From Ceratopteris richardii (taxonomy: Eukaryota; Streptophyta; Polypodiopsida; Polypodiales; Pteridaceae), in the NCBI GenBank assembly GCA_020310875.1, contig CM035423.1, positions 143,820,129 to 143,884,128 of the forward strand: a stretch of DNA of 64,000 bases, written 5' to 3'. Below, in pieces: positions 47,280-59,869 of this stretch (position 1 is the first letter of the stretch; the number at the start of each line of letters is the position of its first letter). The position numbers and the translations under genes were made by a program. Under the pieces are notes generated by a model. That model did no database searches. It was not told the DNA's origin and saw only the letters and a program-made list of their open reading frames with translations.

Positions 47280-49400
47280 TGAAGTGAGTCTAGATAGGAG
47301 GAAGAAGATTAGGTGCAGGGGCATACTCAATTCTGGATGTGCAAAGCTTCTCAACATGAAGATGCATGAAGTGGAAGAAATGAGACCCAAAGGTACGAAG
47401 AAGATTATTTTTGATAGACCTATGGAAGGTTTGGCCTACATGCCCATAGCCTTTCAAACCATAGGATTGGACATATATTCTAGCTATTTTGAGTGCAGTA
47501 GACAATGAAGAGACCTTGGTAGCTTGTCAAGATGAAGATGGGTATGAGTATTTCAGGGTAGAGTTATTGAATGATGGAGATGAATTCATAGGCCCTTGAC
47601 TTCCAAAAGCATGTCTATGTGATGATATCAAGCAAGAGAAAGAAGTAGTGAAGAGAAAATGGGAATTCAAAACTAGAATAAAAGGCACAAGGATCTTACA
47701 TACATAACATCTACTCATTACAACTATGAAATTGATAACCTAACCAAAGTGTCTATCCATGTGTGTGCCAAGGTAAAATCCTTGGGTAGATCATCTCCAC
47801 ACATGGTACTGATGAAGAAAAAATCAAGGTGATTGCAAGCTTACGAAGACCAAAGAAGCTAAAAAGGTCCAAGTAATCATGTGCCACTATGGCTACTACT
47901 CGCACTTCATTCACATGTATCTTGTCATTGCCAAACCTTTTTATGCTCCAATAAATAACTCTAAATGGATAGAAGATTGTGAGAATTACTTCCAAGAAGT
48001 AAAGAAGATATTGATATCAAAACTGATCCACATTCACTAGGATTCTTGTAGGATCATGGATAAACTATTCAACAAGCGAGTGATGATGAAAAACTAGATT
48101 TCATAGTACCATATGCTACTTGACAATCAAAGAACTGAGAGTGATTGCACCATGAAAAAGAGGGAAGGCTTGGGAATGGTCTGCCTAGTAAAAAAATTTA
48201 GACACTACTTAATTTCTAAAAAATTTGGATAATTTGTAGACCACAAAGAACTCTTGTACTTGGTAAAAAATCCATGTGCTATGGGGAAGATTAGTTTTTG
48301 TGATGGAATGTGACTTTGAAGTCATAATAAAGAAAGGTAACACCCACACTTGTGCTGACTATCTACCAAGACTAACAAATGGAGATGCAACTGGCACTAT
48401 CAACGATGACATTATAGATGAGTACTTATTGAATCTAGAAGTTTTGTTGAAATTGGAAAGATACGTCATGCCTATGCTTACTTATGGTGCACGTTATCTT
48501 GATGCTAAAATATCTAAAAACCGAGTAAAAAAGGGGATAACAATCGCAAATCAAGATGGATTTTCTTTATGGTGACAACCAAGGCATCCTTCATTGATGT
48601 GTAGATGAGACCCAACATCAAATCTTTATTGAGGAGCCCATAAGCATATGTTGGGTTCTCATTATCCTTGTTTCTAGTGCAAAAATTGAAACGTGATGTA
48701 GTGCGTTAGCCATCTATGGAGAAAGATGTATTGCTTTATTGCAAATACTACAAGCATCAACTTCAAATTGAGCATTATACAATTTATAGATTTGCTAGTA
48801 ATCCTATGTGGAGCCAATTTATAGCTGACTATTACAAGAGAAGCAAACTAAAAATAGTTATGTCCTTATCTAGATGATTCTCTTTTGTGGAGAATGAAAG
48901 GGACTATACATTGATTGGTAATCAATTGTATAAAAGTAGTAAAGATTAATTTTTCCACATATATGTCCATGATCTAAATATTACTCGTTATTGGAAGTAG
49001 CCTACTCAGATGTGGCTAGTGGACACCTCCACATAAAGAACAATATGGATGTTAATGTTTACTATACTATAGTGTCCAACTATGCAGATGGACATCGACA
49101 TAACTTAGGGCAAGAGAACTGATTGTGTAAAAGAGCTAAATATCCATTTAGAAAGGATGAAATTCTTACAAGACCTATGATGCAAGGATAGTCCCTTGTG
49201 AAATGGTGCATTGACTTTATCAGTTTGCTACATCGCATTGCAAAAGGATACCATACCTAATATATCATTGTAGCTACTGAATAATTGACTAAGTGGATTG
49301 AGTCCAAAACCACAACCAAGAATGATGCTCGTACAGCTGCCAAATTTATAATTGAACATATCTTCACCTTATCACCTACAATCCAATGTGCAATTGGAGC
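47280..49400 (+). pseudogene. Strongly decayed Ty3/gypsy pol remnant of a second lineage
   Basis: RT end near 47883-47990: GHYGYYSHFIHMYLVIAKPF and SKWIEDCENYFQEVKKIL. RNase H 48110-48440: KKREGLGMVCLVKKFRHYL, FVDHKELLYLVKNPC, then ECDFEVIIKKGNTHTCADYL and PRLTNGD. Integrase core 49195-49370: KWCIDFIS, IIVATE, LTKWIESKTTTKNDARTAAK, FIIEHIFT. Stops and frameshifts occur throughout. The NxPC...KKGxTHxxADxLxRLTNG text differs from chromovirus A1, so this is another gypsy lineage. The 47284-47860 part is probably its upstream polyprotein but is not recognisable. Confidence 0.75.
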
Positions 49401-50081
49401 TTTCAAATAAAGTCTCTTTGTATGGAACTCATGAGATTGGCAAACAATGGAAGCCCAAACTTGGATAAATAGTTGAATCACACAATTTGCGCTTAAAACA
49501 TCACCAAGACATCTTTTGGTGCAAGCCCACTTAACAAAGCATATGCTCACCCATAAGCTTTCACACCATCCCAACTTATCACCACGAAACCCATTGCTTT
49601 TGAAGTGGACACCACACCCATTTCATCCACACCAACCTTTTTTGCATCTAATTCAATCGAGATAGACCAATCCATGATTTCTTTGGCTTATTCTCTCAAT
49701 AACTTGGATCATACATCACTCACAACCAGAATATGCACCACTACACCATCAAGCACCCACTACTATACAACACTATATCATATCATCCACACACAATTCA
49801 ATCAAATGAAAACCATTTATTTACTTTTCATGACCATCTTCTTGTCTATCCATTTCATCCTCATCCTTCTTTGAGCCTCAAATTCAACCCTCATCATTTT
49901 TGTTCCCATCCTCACACATATGTACATGCATCCTGTCTAATATCTTTGATCCATTTTGTTTATTATAATCAGCATGTAACTTAAATGAGCTTCAAGTGAC
50001 ATCTTCTCATTAAGCATCCATTCCATCTTTATCTCATCTAGTCATTACATCTACTCGATCAAAGATATACATGTCTTATTG
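49401..50081. other. Unassigned segment
   Basis: C/A-rich text such as TCACACCATC and TCATCCTC, with short frames only. Probably the degraded 3' part of the preceding gypsy element. Confidence 0.3.
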
Positions 50082-50331
50082 TTATATTAATCACATACTA
50101 GGAGACAAGCAAAATCATAAGTAGTAGTCGGGCATAAAAAATAAAGACTAAACGATCAAATGCTCATAGCAATAGTATAACTATTTGAAGGGACAAAACC
50201 AAAAAAATAGAACAAAATAAGAAGATAAAACCATAGTACACACAGCCCAATTATATCAATCACATATTAGAGTAGAAGTAAAAGCATACGTAGCAATCGG
50301 CCACAATGAATAATAACTAAACGATCAAATT
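50082..50331. repeat. Two-copy direct repeat (about 80 bp, 169 bp apart)
   Basis: TTATATTAATCACATACTAG...AAACGATCAAAT (50082-50160) is repeated as TTATATCAATCACATATTAG...AAACGATCAAAT (50251-50331). The second copy ends where the next LTR starts. Confidence 0.65.
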
Positions 50332-50858
50332 TGTAATAAAGTAAGTTTATGATCTAAGGGTCTAACTGGTTTAGACAAGTCTAAAATTGGAAACCATTTG
50401 GTTATGTGTGTATATCGCCAAAGATCTCAAGACTAGAGCATAAGTTCATGTGGTCTCTTAAACAACTAATGCACTTAGCCTAGTGGTTAAGTCTTGAGGT
50501 TTTGAGGAAGGAGATCTTGAGTTCAACCCGCATGGGGAGCATGGGGAGAGAGTTTTCCCCAAAGAGCCTTCTAATGCAACTTAATGTGAATTAACTTGAG
50601 TTCAAGGAGACTTAATGCAAGTGGCAAGTATACCAACCACTCTCGTGGAACATACTAAACTAGCCATCAAGATCACTTGAGCCACTAGTAGAATCTAGTG
50701 GAAGATATTAAAGGAATCGTGCAGATTGCACATGCACTTGTGGACTCTAGTTACATTTGTGGTCCTCATTTGTTCAATCAGCTTTATAAAGAGGCATAAG
50801 GTTGGGAGAAGATTCATCTCTCTAGCACGTGGTGTTTGTAATTTTTTATTCTCTTGCA
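50332..50858 (+). repeat. LTR of the TRIM-like family with tRNA-like core, copy 3
   Basis: It starts TGTAATAAAGTAAGTTTATG and ends TTTATTCTCTTGCA, followed by a PBS. It aligns by eye along its length with the reverse strands of 1853-2371 and 2676-3152. Box-A-like TAGCCTAGTGG is at 50476-50486 and box-B-like GAGTTCAACCC at 50519-50529, spacing 32 bases. No second LTR is found within 3 kb downstream, so the rest of the element is lost or diverged. Confidence 0.65.
50476..50529 (+). promoter_or_regulatory. tRNA-like Pol III promoter motif inside the LTR
   Basis: Box A TAGCCTAGTGGTTAAG and box B GAGTTCAACCC at tRNA-like spacing. The surrounding sequence does not fold as a full tRNA by eye, so it is a SINE- or tRNA-derived promoter relic, not a tRNA gene. 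The same motif pair is in both LTRs at 1853-3152. Confidence 0.55.
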
Positions 50859-50859
50859 T

Positions 50860-50871
50860 TGGTATGAGAGC
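50860..50871 (+). other. Primer-binding site after LTR copy 3
   Basis: TGGTATGAGAGC, one mismatch from the initiator Met-tRNA complement, one base after the LTR end. Confidence 0.7.
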
Positions 50872-51289
50872 TCTAGGCAAGCTTCCATGGAGACCTTGCT
50901 CTCATCATCATCTTCCTCAAGGCTCCATGGTGATCTTGATGGCCTCCTCACCTTCTCAACCTTCCATGGAGAGCTTAGATATTGATCCCTCTTGTCTAGA
51001 GATATGTATATGATGACTTGGGCCACTACACATAACTAAGCACTCACTCACATCTGAATAAATTCTTCCTCATCCTAAATGGCTACTTGTATCTCTCCTG
51101 ATATTAGTCTTTTCTTTCGAGGGGATTAGAAAAATGGAAACATTTTAGTGTTCACATGCTATAGAATAGCAATTTTGAACTTGCATCAATCCAAATATAG
51201 AGCACTATTGTAACCAACATGCTTGATGGCTCCTCATAACTTAAAACTGGTTTGCTACCTTGATCTTATATTGTAGAGAAGGATTCAGA
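50872..51289. other. Unassigned, possibly internal region of the TRIM-like element
   Basis: It follows the PBS but has no similarity seen to the internal region 2372-2662. No protein domain. Confidence 0.3.
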
Positions 51290-51362
51290 ATTTTTTAGCA
51301 TGGGAATTGAACCCGCACCTCTACTCTTAAATGCGGGAGCGTATCCATGTTGCCAAGACATA
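51290..51362 (-). repeat. tRNA-like SINE head
   Basis: The minus strand reads TTGGCAACATGGATACG (box A-like) and, 33 bases later, GCGGGTTCAATTCCC (box B-like, a perfect GGTTCAANNCC). The gap fits a tRNA-derived SINE. A 3' end or tail was not identified, and it is not a complete tRNA. Confidence 0.5.
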
Positions 51363-53273
51363 GTTGTATTCCATGAAACGTCACATATAGTTAATGATTA
51401 ATTCTATGTGTCTCAACCAAAAGATACCTAAATGTGCTCTCTCATTATGAAGCAAATTTAGAGCCTAGATGGATACAAACTTCACACTTCAATGTTGATT
51501 TCATCGACAAAAACCATCCTACCAATTTTCAACATCTTTTCTAGATCCTTGCTTGGAAAATTTTACGAGCAAAAGGTTTTGCTAAAGATGGAGATTAGGA
51601 GGATTTGGAACCTGGACTCTTCTTCTTTGATCTTCCATTGGGAGGAAACCAAAGAAGTTGTTTTTTGTATCAAATTCCAATGAGGTGAACTTTTCACATC
51701 ACATGTGGAGCATGAGGCAAAGGAAATTGAAAGTACTTGTGAAGGATGGAAAATGGCTCTTCTCATGGAACTATGGAAGGATGAAGCTTGAGTCACAACT
51801 AAGTATTTTCCAAGTTAATGATTGATTTGAATAAATGTTTTTGCTCTTCTCTTTCATGTAGAGTGCATTTTGTTATCATTGAAGCATGATAGCAATCTTC
51901 ATTTTTGATAATATTAATGCAAATTAATGAAAGTTATATGGAGGAGCATAGAAATATTGGAAACACTTATCAACCACATGCATGCATCTATGAATCCTTG
52001 CATGGAAATGAATGAAAGTTTGTGCATTTCTCATTCTAAAAGAATGTTTTATGCACAACATAAACTTTCTTCTTACTTGAAAAAGATATTGGATGCATTC
52101 ATGTCTATGCACATGCATGATTATATCTTTTTAAAATGAACCACGTAGTATTCTTGTGCATGGATGCGTGACATGCATGAAAAGAAATCTCAAGAAATGC
52201 TTGAATTAATTTTGGTGCATGAAGAGAAAAATATGCCGATACATGCATGCACTCATATTAATTTGCATGCACGCACATGGATTTGCATATGACATTGCAT
52301 GATTTTTTGTTAAGTAGATGAATGCATAATTTGAAAGATGTTCGTAAGCTATCACTTCTAGGAAATTAGAATCCCGATGATTCTTAAATGATAAAGAAGA
52401 TAATGAAATGTTCATAGTAAAATTATTATTCATTGGTTCAATCATCAAAAGATGTTTGTACTTTAAACTATGCAATCAAAGTGGATTGCAAATTATGTTT
52501 AAATCACTCTAGTAACATCAAACAATTGAACAATAGTAATAATTTTTTTCAAACTCAAGAAAAGGAAAACCTGTCTTAAGGTGATCCTTTTGTTTGATAC
52601 TCAAGACATGAACACCATTCCAACAATAAAACTTTGAGAATCTTGTCCAAAACGCAAGAATTTCTAGGATCATTCTAGTAATGAAAAAGATTCCAAGATG
52701 AATCATTCACTCAGGTTATCTGATTTCTTATGTGGAATCTCAATTATATATTCTCCCTTTGGGTGAGAATGGAATTCTGTATGTAATTTTGATATCAAGT
52801 AGTTTCGAGGAAGTCCGAAACCACTAGTAGTGGTACTTAAGTCAAATGATTTGTACAACCTAAAGGTGTATCAATATTGATGAGATTCTTATCTTTGGAA
52901 TCTAAAAGGCATTACCATATGCTCGGACTTGCGTTGAGGATAAGATCTCTAAAAATCCTACAAGTAAGCCAAAAAGCTTTCGAGAAGTTTGAGATATCTT
53001 AACGATAAAGATCAAGTATTTGTTTCTATTGCATGATCAACGAGACTTGATCAAACTTGTTAAGGATTATCCAAGAAATTGTGATTGGAACTACTTCAAC
53101 GTTTGCCCAAGTATTGGAAATCAAACTCCTTTTGGAAATTTTTTTCACTCATATACCATTTATCCAATGGAAAGTGTGAAAAAGAGTAAGATGTTTCAAG
53201 TCTCAAAAGAGTGAAATATTCCAAGTATTTAGCCTACAATTGTGATGATAATAATTAAGTTTGTGGAAGAAAT
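51363..53273. other. Unassigned AT-rich segment
   Basis: Many short frames but none with recognised domains. 51980-52320 is rich in GCATGCA and CATGCATG palindromic hexamers and octamers. Nothing else supportable. Confidence 0.3.
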
Positions 53274-53341
53274 CTCTCTATTGCCTAAGTCTAAGTATTT
53301 ATCCTACATGAGCAGATGCTTAGACTTAGGCAATAGAGATA
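53274..53341. repeat. Perfect short hairpin (about 21-bp stem)
   Basis: TCTCTATTGCCTAAGTCTAAG is followed, after about 24 bases, by its reverse complement CTTAGACTTAGGCAATAGAGA ending near 53340. The stem has no mismatch over about 21 bases. It could be a tiny foldback or MITE relic or a small-RNA-like hairpin. Confidence 0.6.
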
Positions 53342-54454
53342 TTTCCCTTAAGTCTCAGCCAAGATACCTACTTAAAGCCTCAATAAGAAATGACTCTAGA
53401 GACAAGAAGTAAAAATCTCTTATTGCTACAAATTGCTGAAGTAAAACAAATCAAACTTGAATTTGAGAAATTCAAGGACTTGGAACTCTAATTGATTTTC
53501 TATTAAAAAATATAGCAAAGAGCGATGGATATTCCATCCAAAGGTTTTCAAGTTTCCAAAAAAGAAGCATGAGATCATGAAATGATCATGTGAAAGAATC
53601 AAAACCTAGGAAGTCTAGTACGAGGTAATGATTGAAACTTCAAAATTCCTCCAAAGAACTAAAGTGAGAAGGTACTATATAAAGATATGTTTAGAGTTTA
53701 GGATAAGTATCACTCACACGTCAATGTGAATATAAAATAGGATGGTATGAAACACTAGATTTTATACTCAGATTGATTTAGGAAAGATGGTATGGGACAT
53801 CAGACCATGAGATGATAATTATCTTTTAGTCCTAGAATGAATCTTGAAGCTAGATTTGATCGTCAAGGGAATTAATGGTCAAAGGAGAAGTTTAAATTCA
53901 AGGAGGACAAAAGTATGATCTCAAGATACTTCGAGATCAAATAAGTAAAAGATATGAATTGAGTAACTTTCAAGATCTTCTTTTTTCAAATAAGGCAACG
54001 ATTTGTTCTTTTTTGAATTATGGAATACTTCAAGATAAAGTGTTGTTGATTTAAAAATATTTGATATATTTCTGAAGTAGTAGGACTTTGATAATGAAAT
54101 GATCCTTTCAAATAAAGAAAATTTTGACTAATTCAAGCACCAAATTCCTCGTATAACTCGGTAAATTTAATCCTTTGACTCCAAGAACTGCACAAGATTT
54201 GCATTCCTAGTAGCACTCATAAATTCAAAGACTGAATATAGACATGAATTTAGTCTTAAATGAAGCATTATTTGACTAAAAACATCATCAATAGAACCTC
54301 AGTGGGTCGACACATTGAGATTAGATACCACACTAATATCTTGAAGTTGGCTGATGTTTCCGATTTACTCTATAATTCTTTTTGAGAATCTAGTTTCTTT
54401 TCTCTTAAGGATAGATACAATACTTCAATACCTTGTTGAAATTAATGTTTGAGT
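53342..54454. other. Unassigned AT-rich segment
   Basis: No domain or repeat recognised. Confidence 0.3.
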
Positions 54455-54674
54455 TGTTGGAGTTTGAGGTCTATAGAAGCACGCAAACAACACAAGGAAG
54501 AAGAAGAAGCTTGGAGCACAACACACAATACTAAATGTATTACCACTCGAATGTACAAAGATAAGTAACCCATTAGGGCCATAGGGGTTATACAAGCCAA
54601 CGTCCTAAGAAAGGAAAAAAGTGCCCAGATGGTCCTAGTGTGTTCACACACATCACTACCTAAGTATATCAACA
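54455..54674 (-). repeat. Copia 3' LTR of E4
   Basis: 220 bases, TGTTGATATACTTAGG to CAAACTCCAACA on the minus strand, with complete TG...CA ends. Confidence 0.85.
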
Positions 54675-57600
54675 AATCCCTTATGGGATTGATGTGGTGA
54701 ACAAGGAGATGGCACTCATGTATAAGGAAGTGCCAAGCTATGTGGAATCAATCCGCAAAGGAACTAAGCCCAAAGCTTTGTGGAGAAGCTTCAAACTTCT
54801 CCCTAGGCAGAGCCTTCATGAAAAGGTCTACAATGTTCACCTATGTGGGCACATATGCCAAGCTGATCTCTCTAGCAGAGAACCTCTCCTTGATATAATG
54901 ATAATGCACCTCAATGTGCTTAGTGCGAGCATGGAACCCGTTGGATAAAACAGTACAACTAGCTGGGTACTAGTCAAGTAGTGAAAGATGCGCTTAACTG
55001 TTTACTAATGCTTGAAACCTAGGGAATGCATAAGCTTGCTCATCTGTGAGATAGAAAATTGAATATCTAGTTGAGTAATGCATAAGTAAATCAAGCATCC
55101 AACGACCTGCTAATAGAGAACAACATCAAATGCATCTCCAACATCATGAAGACTCAATCGTAAACATGTCTCCATAGGAGTGGCAATAGCTTTCTAGTCT
55201 TCAAGGCCAAAATGTTGCAATAATGTGTCAATATATTTCGTTTGACACAAAGCTATTCCAGCGTCAAATTGCATAAATTGAATGCCCAAATAATGATGTA
55301 AATGCCCCAAATTTGACATCTCAAGTGAGGCATGGAGATCAACCTTAAAATCAGTAATATGCTTCTCATGAGGACCAATGAGTAGCATGTCATCAACACA
55401 CACAACAATGATCAAAAGCACATCATAAGCACGCTTAACATATAAGGTGCTCTTTGTTGGAATGTTCTCAAAACCATGTGCAATCACGTAGGCATGTATT
55501 TTTCGATACCAAGCATGTGGTGCTTGTTTCAACCCATGCAATGCCTTTTTCAACTTGCACACCTGGTTTTCATGCCCTTTCTACACAAAACGATGCGGCT
55601 GAAAAATATACACTTCTTCATGCAAGTCACCATTCAAAAATGGAGTTTTAATGTCCAAATGATGTACATTCCAAGCATGATGAGATGCAAGTACACAGAT
55701 CCTATGAACAGTAGTCATTTGACATGTAGGTGCAAAGGTCTCATCAAAATCAATGCCTCTTTCCTATGTGTAACCCTTTGCAACAAGCATAGCCTTGTAT
55801 GTGTCAACTATCAAATGAGGATTACATTCTGTTTTTATACCCACTTGGTGCCAATGACGTTCTTGCTCGGAGGCAAGTCACATAAAGACAAGGTACCATC
55901 TTTCACAATAGCATCATATTCTGATTGTATAGCAACCATCCAATTTTTAGAATTTTGTGCTTCATCAAAAGAAATAGACTCATTCTCATAAGAGAGACTA
56001 GATGTAGCCATAACATAGCAATCTTATGCAAAAGAAGCATTATGAGAGCATGAACAAGTACGACATGATAGAGGTGCATCTAATTTTTTGTCACGCAAAG
56101 TCTGCACGAGCCATTTTGGCATAGTTTCTGCCTCCTCAATATCAGATCTCTCATCAACAAGCGCATCATGTAGATCTGGATAAAAAATGGAATGATTTGC
56201 ATCATCACATGAAACCTGTAAAGGTTGAGGAGTTGCCTCATTAGGACCAACACTAGATTATCCACCTATAAAAAGAGGCAGCAAAGTGTCATACATGTCT
56301 TTGGAGCTAACTAATGTCTCCTTAGTACATGAAAGTAATGGTTGAATAGAATCTTCCACAAAAACAACATCAGCTAACCAAAATTCGTTTAGTCTGTAGA
56401 TGATACAAATGATAGCCTTTGCTTTCAGAAGTATACCCAACAAAAATACAATTCACTACTTTATCATCCAATTTCTTGCATTGTTGTTCAGGCACTAATG
56501 CATATGCTAAACAACCAAAAACACACAGATGACAAATAGATGGCTTGTGACCATGTGAAGCCTTGTATGGAGTGATAGACTACAATGCTTTAGTGGGACA
56601 TCTATTAAGTACATATGTTGCACACATAACAACCTCAAGCTAGAAACTATGTGCTAAATCCTAACTCTTGACCATACACCTTGCTAAAATGAGAGAAGCA
56701 ATAATGACATCACCATTTGACAGACCATGAACTATACATCTTTTATCAAAAAATTTGACAACCAAATCGATCTTGGCTAATGATGAAACTCATAATAGAT
56801 CTTTCTTGATCTTGAGCACAAACAAAACATCTGACAATGTGAAAGAACTACCATCAACAATAGTCAGAATGATCTTAGCAACTCCCATTATAGGATAAGA
56901 GGAGTTGTTAGTACATGTGACAATGTATGAGGAAATATGTTTGGTTTTCCCACTCTCAAAATACCAAAAATTTGAGTCTATTGTAGACATACACTACTCA
57001 TGAGAAGATGTGTCATAGCTGCAAATACTAGTAGATGCCCATTCTTCATTCTGCAGAAGATTAGCAAACTCTACTTTAGGTGTAGGGACCTCTACAACAA
57101 CCATTCCAACCTCTTTCTTCTTTGTCGCTTTTGTAGCTAGTTTTCAATAATTCTTTATGATGTGATCACTTCCTTTACAAAATTTGCATAATTGTTTTTT
57201 CTTTTCTATTTCCTTTTCATCTTTTCCTTACCTTTTTGAATGTGCAGAATTAGCAGGCTTCTACTTAGTAGTAGATGAGCTCCATTTACCTTTTCCCTTC
57301 TAAGTAGCAAGGAAATCTTGATCTGCAACACACATAATGGACCCCTTCTATCTAGGCTAATCTTCATGCAGTAAAACAGAGACTAACTCCTTTAATGTTA
57401 ATGCATTCAGATTTCCTTTCATCATCAATCAAAGAGTAAAAGCATAACTTTGATATGAATCAAGAAGACCATTAAGAAAGGTCTCCACAAGTGAACTATC
57501 TAGCAAGAAGTCATTTGCAAAAATCAACTACTCTTTCAAATCTTTTATCTTTGTCAAAAAATCTCAATAGAATCTCCTTCATTCATATGCTCACTCTCCA

Positions 57601-58026
57601 ACTATTTTCGGAGTTACGCATCATGAGCCTTATTTCTTGCCTAATATAAAATGCTAAGTGTATCCCAAGCACCCTTTGCTATTTCTCATGATCAATATGA
57701 GGTATAATGGCACACTTAACAGGCAAAGCTATCAATGCATGTGCTTGAGCATCTCAACTATTTCATCAAAGTTGCTCTTTAATAGATTTGGTAGGAATGA
57801 TAGCACAAACACGAATTTGAAGATCGTCATCTTCAATGCTATGTGCATCATCTTCAATAACTATATTTGCGAATGTAGTACGTCATTTTTCAATATCCTA
57901 AACAATACTCGACATTCCTTTGTCCACCAATACATGATGCATCATATATACCCATAAAGGGTAATTGGTACCATCCTACCTCTCCTCAACAACCAACATA
58001 CAGGATACATCATTGCTTTGAGCCAT
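54675..58026 (-). pseudogene. Ty1/copia gag-pol remnant E4
   Basis: Gag start at 58026 (minus) as MAQSNDVSCMLVVEE. The knuckle near 57150-57190 is degraded. Protease-like WYFESGKTKHIS is near 56960. At about 56697 the text jumps from LSNGDVIIAS-type sequence to the integrase core end (CMVKS), so roughly the zinc domain and first half of the core are missing. RT 55194-55990 has CVDDMLLIGPHEKHITDFK and MSNLGHLHHYLGIQFMQFD, in which Tyr of YVDD is replaced by Cys. RNase H occupies 54690-55190 with many stops. Non-functional. Confidence 0.85.
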
Positions 58027-58357
58027 TTCTTGATTAAAATACCTTTATGCAAAAAAAAAAGATTGTATCTCCAAAAGTTCAGTAGTACCACCTTATTAAG
58101 CTCTACTAAATATGTAGCATACTTTGATGCACTTGCATTGGTGAACCAAAGCCTATATATATATTTGGCACAAAAGGATGAAATTTTGTGCATAGGCACT
58201 GTGGTAACGCATTCGGAGGACAAATCAAAATTTCAACATCACATACCAAAGTTGTTTCAAACTCTTAATCACCTTGAGTATGTTCACCAATTCTCATGCA
58301 ATTCTGAGACCGTCACCGCATGGTTGTTGAGGATGCCCAAGATGAAGCAGCAACCCG

Positions 58358-58369
58358 CTCTAATAATGA
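58358..58369 (-). other. Primer-binding site of E4
   Basis: The minus strand reads CATTATTAGAGC, a degraded initiator Met-tRNA complement, adjacent to the LTR end. Confidence 0.6.
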
Positions 58370-58370
58370 T

Positions 58371-58480
58371 TGTTGGAGTTTGAGGTCTAGGAACCATGTG
58401 ATTGACACAAGGAAGAACAAGAAGCTTGTAGCACAACACCCAATATTGAATGTATGAACAAGTGAATGGACAAAGATTCC
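58371..58480 (-). repeat. Truncated copia 5' LTR of E4
   Basis: It ends AGACCTCAAACTCCAACA on the minus strand. Similarity to the other LTRs is lost after about 110 bases. Confidence 0.75.
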
Positions 58481-58519
58481 AAAGCACAAGAAGCACACTC
58501 CATGATGATGCTTATTTCA

Positions 58520-58655
58520 TAGTTATCGTGCATTCAATAATTCAAAAAGCTCCGTTACAAAAACGTCCAAGTTCTCGAGGGTATTTACAAAAAATTCTTG
58601 AGGATCTTGCTACGATCCATGATGCTTGTTTATTATGCTTTATTTTTTTTGTTTT
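58520..58655 (+). repeat. Dispersed repeat also present at 60380-60590
   Basis: ATTCAAAAAGCTCCG, TTCTCGAGG, TCTTGCTACGATCCAT and TTGTTTATT blocks occur in the same order at both places. Unclassified. Confidence 0.5.
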
Positions 58656-59276
58656 CGTAGATGAATGCATAACTTAAAATGTCATGTAGAAAGACACACA
58701 TGCCCGACCTCGTAAGGTTGAGGCACCCATACATTTGGCTATGTTTGAACACTAAACATGTCCATTGAGTGGGACTTGAACTTAGGCACTCTAATCCATG
58801 ACATTCACAACTTTCATTCATTTTACTAAAAAAAAAGGATCATTTGCAAAAAGTCATGTTCTTTGATAGTTACATCAACTTCTAAAGCTTACTTCACATT
58901 CCATGGTGGCATAGAGAATGTACTCACAACAACAAATGAATGGAAATATCTTGTGCACATGATGTTACAGAATGGATGAGAAAGTACCGGCCCACCCCGT
59001 TCCTTTCCATCTATTCCGTTTCCATTTGGATTAAATGTAACTAAAAAATAAATCGGATATTTGTTTTCTTTTGAACTTCTTTTCGGCACTTCAATCATTT
59101 CATATACATCAAAATTGCCTTCTTTCACTTTATACTCTCTTCTCTTATTGTACTCGCAGTGAAGCATACGTGAGTTAACTCGTGAAAAGGCAGCCTTTCG
59201 CTTTCCGTTTTTGCTTGTACACGTGATATTGTTGAATGAGTTGTGGCATGAAGTATGCCAAGAATCGATCACATGT
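58656..59276 (+). repeat. Dispersed repeat family R, copy 2
   Basis: It begins at GTAGATGAATGCATAAC, lacking the first 80 bases of copies 1, 3 and 4, and ends CCAAGAATCGATCACATG. It retains the 3' part AAGGCAGCCTTTCGCTTTCC that copy 1 has lost. Confidence 0.6.
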
Positions 59277-59869
59277 GATTATTTATTCGTTTATTTATTT
59301 ATTTATTTATCTCTTCTTAACACTATGTTTGTCTCTCCTACTAGAGAAAGCTAGTAGATGTGATTTTTGATGGACAACATACATACATTTGGAGGAACTC
59401 GCAATGCTTTTAACACATTCAGCTCATTTAGATATGAGAAGAAAAGTGAAAGGCCTCTAAAGAGACTGAGAAAGGCCTCTAAAGTGAAAGGTCTCTAGCA
59501 AAATTGATAAATCATGAAGCAATGTCAACAAAGAAATGCAGTAAAAGAACAATCAATCTTTTCATCGAGTAAGTCATAGCATATTGCCATGCTATTCACC
59601 TCAATTTTGTAAGTATCCTATAGTTCCAAAACTATTATTTATTTTTATGTGTGCGGAACTTTGCTTTGTATGCAGATGCCATTAAAAAATATATATAATC
59701 AACTTTCTATTGTTAGAGAATTTTTTATCAATCTATGGATTGCCAATCGTGATCTGAATGGTCTGTATTCACAACCCAGAACATGCATGACACACAAGAT
59801 TTGATTCATATTTTTCTAGTTTATGGACATTTGGATACATCCGCCACATGCCTCACTAGGAAAATATTG
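59277..59869. other. Unassigned segment with a short (TTTA)n run
   Basis: (TTTA)n at about 59283-59311, directly after repeat R. Nothing else recognised. Confidence 0.4.

Larger units (their letters stand above)
54455..58480 (-). mobile_element. Ty1/copia copy E4, nearly full-length but decayed and internally deleted
   Basis: Minus-strand order is partial 5' LTR 58371-58480, PBS, gag from 58026, protease, a jump that skips the integrase N-terminal half, rest of integrase, RT, RNase H, and 3' LTR 54455-54674. Same family as E1-E3 and E5, with more substitutions and stops. Confidence 0.85.

Noticed and set aside
49605..49984. 83-89 codon ORFs rich in Thr/Ser/His
   Set aside because: Compositional artefact of C/A-rich sequence, and two overlapping frames look equally open.
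50476..50529. tRNA gene
   Set aside because: Only box A and box B match. No cloverleaf acceptor or anticodon stem can be drawn, and the motif is a repeated part of an LTR.
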